Source of the DNA: Agarophyton chilense
Lineage: Eukaryota; Rhodophyta; Florideophyceae; Gracilariales; Gracilariaceae
Direction of reading: 5' to 3'
Assembly: GCA_030374765.1 (NCBI GenBank)
Contig: JARGXX010000068.1
Span: 186,001 to 250,000 of the forward strand
DNA: 64,000 nt
Part shown: one piece after another, positions 63,339-64,000 of the stretch
Layout: every line of letters begins with the position of its first letter
Numbering within the stretch: position 1 is the stretch's first letter
The notes under the pieces: model-generated
Database searches by the model: none
What the model saw: only the letters and a program-made list of their open reading frames with translations
Told to the model about the DNA's origin: nothing
Program-made: the position numbers and the translations under genes

Positions 63339-64000
63339 GCGACTCGCCTTTCTTTTTCCTTTTCTTTTCTTGTTTGTTGCTTCTATACAGATAAGAGTAG
63401 GGTGACGGGGTTGATAGTTTCTCAACCGGGAATGGGTCTGTTCCTACTCTTCTCTATTTCATTCTGGCGCAGGAGATAGAGGAGTCACAGTACTCCTCAC
63501 ATTTGTAACTAACCCAAGGTCATCGAGTGGGGGTTTGTATCAAAGTTCCCTATGATCATTACGCGTTGTTCAAACCACACCACTCGAAGAAACGGACCGT
63601 CATCACAGGCATTCTAACAGTTCTTTTAAAGTATTCAGTTTTTTTACGCAACGTTTGTTGCTGGTTACCATACCACCTTCGTTCCTTTGATATCTCAGGA
63701 TGGCATTTGATGATTACAATGCTCATTTTCTTACAACAATTCCCAAATAGATTACGGAATCATAATGAGTAGGCGCCACAGTGCCTACACACTTATGCAT
63801 CCGCCCACAGGCAAAATTTCACCCGTTGCCAGTCCGCACAAGGACAATTCTCGACATGTTTGCCGCACATGTCCCCAGTTCTTGTGCAAACTTTCCCAAT
63901 ACCAAGTAGACACTCTGTACGAGAGTTAGGATGGAATTCAGGTCCTGGGGACATCGTTTTGCTGCTGCGTCTCGCCAAAACCGAGAAGTCGAGATCGAAA
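63339..64000. other. Terminal intergenic region, no gene established
   Basis: About 660 bp. A 53-codon Cys-rich frame on the minus strand (63954-63793, MSPGPEFHPNSRTECLLG) is the only candidate; it has six Cys but no recognised pattern, and could be part of a gene cut by the window's edge. The first 70 bp is pyrimidine-rich. Confidence 0.4.

Noticed and set aside
63793-63978. Cys-rich 53-codon frame at the window's end
   Set aside because: Too short and without a recognised pattern; mentioned only as a candidate.
1-64000. CRISPR arrays, rRNA and tRNA genes
   Set aside because: I looked for spaced direct repeats, T-arm GGTTCGA-type segments and rRNA landmarks and found none that hold up by eye.

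Overview
The window is nuclear eukaryotic DNA. Genes are compact, mostly single-exon, with a few short introns of about 87-101 nt (GT..AG). The gene set (plant-type plastid dihydrodipicolinate reductase, plastid-style leaders, a two-domain FIST protein, SRP54, PRMT1, a CLEC16A/TT9-like protein) together with a Ty3 chromovirus, Copia and Tc1/mariner elements suggests a photosynthetic eukaryote. My best inference is a florideophyte red alga (Chondrus-like). That is inference from style and gene content, not a database result.

Layout. Positions 1-15.1 kb are a retroelement nest. An old, heavily decayed Copia reverse-transcriptase/RNase H fossil is split into about 200-906 and 14725-15090 by a composite block, 907-14724. 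The block holds one Ty3/Gypsy chromovirus copy on the plus strand (gag, protease, RT, RNase H, integrase, Ser/Pro-rich region, chromodomain) followed by protein-like open frames on the opposite strand. Its last 2.6 kb (8352-10975) is repeated in inverted orientation at 12101-14724 with about 1% difference by eye. A 1.1 kb spacer separates the arms, and an 88-bp inverted repeat (907-994 / 10976-11064) lies at the ends of the plus-strand copy.

From 16.5 kb to the end are host genes: CLEC16A-like, a V-ATPase accessory S1/VOA1-like membrane protein, PRMT1, CBSX3-like, HINT3-like, a zinc-ribbon plus RRM protein, a degenerate SNF2/ATRX-like protein, a bZIP, SRP54, a tyrosine-kinase-like kinase with odd catalytic motifs, a 1350-residue beta-propeller/solenoid protein, an APH-fold kinase, an alpha/beta hydrolase, a DUF1295 membrane reductase-like protein, an unknown membrane protein, DapB, a mitochondrial scramblase/Aim25-like protein, an intact-looking Tc1 transposon, another unknown membrane protein, a FIST protein, a SNF1-like kinase and a plastid DUF218 protein.

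Genome style: genes repeatedly sit tail-to-tail with very short gaps (15, 27, 58, 141 and 167 bp, and one 85-bp overlap of coding sequences), while starts face each other across larger gaps. No operon-like functional grouping is evident; the genes are housekeeping functions from different compartments. The most unusual items are the inverted, opposite-strand-coding chromovirus composite and the SNF2 family protein that has lost the Walker A, DEAD-box and motif III residues while keeping a very long open frame.
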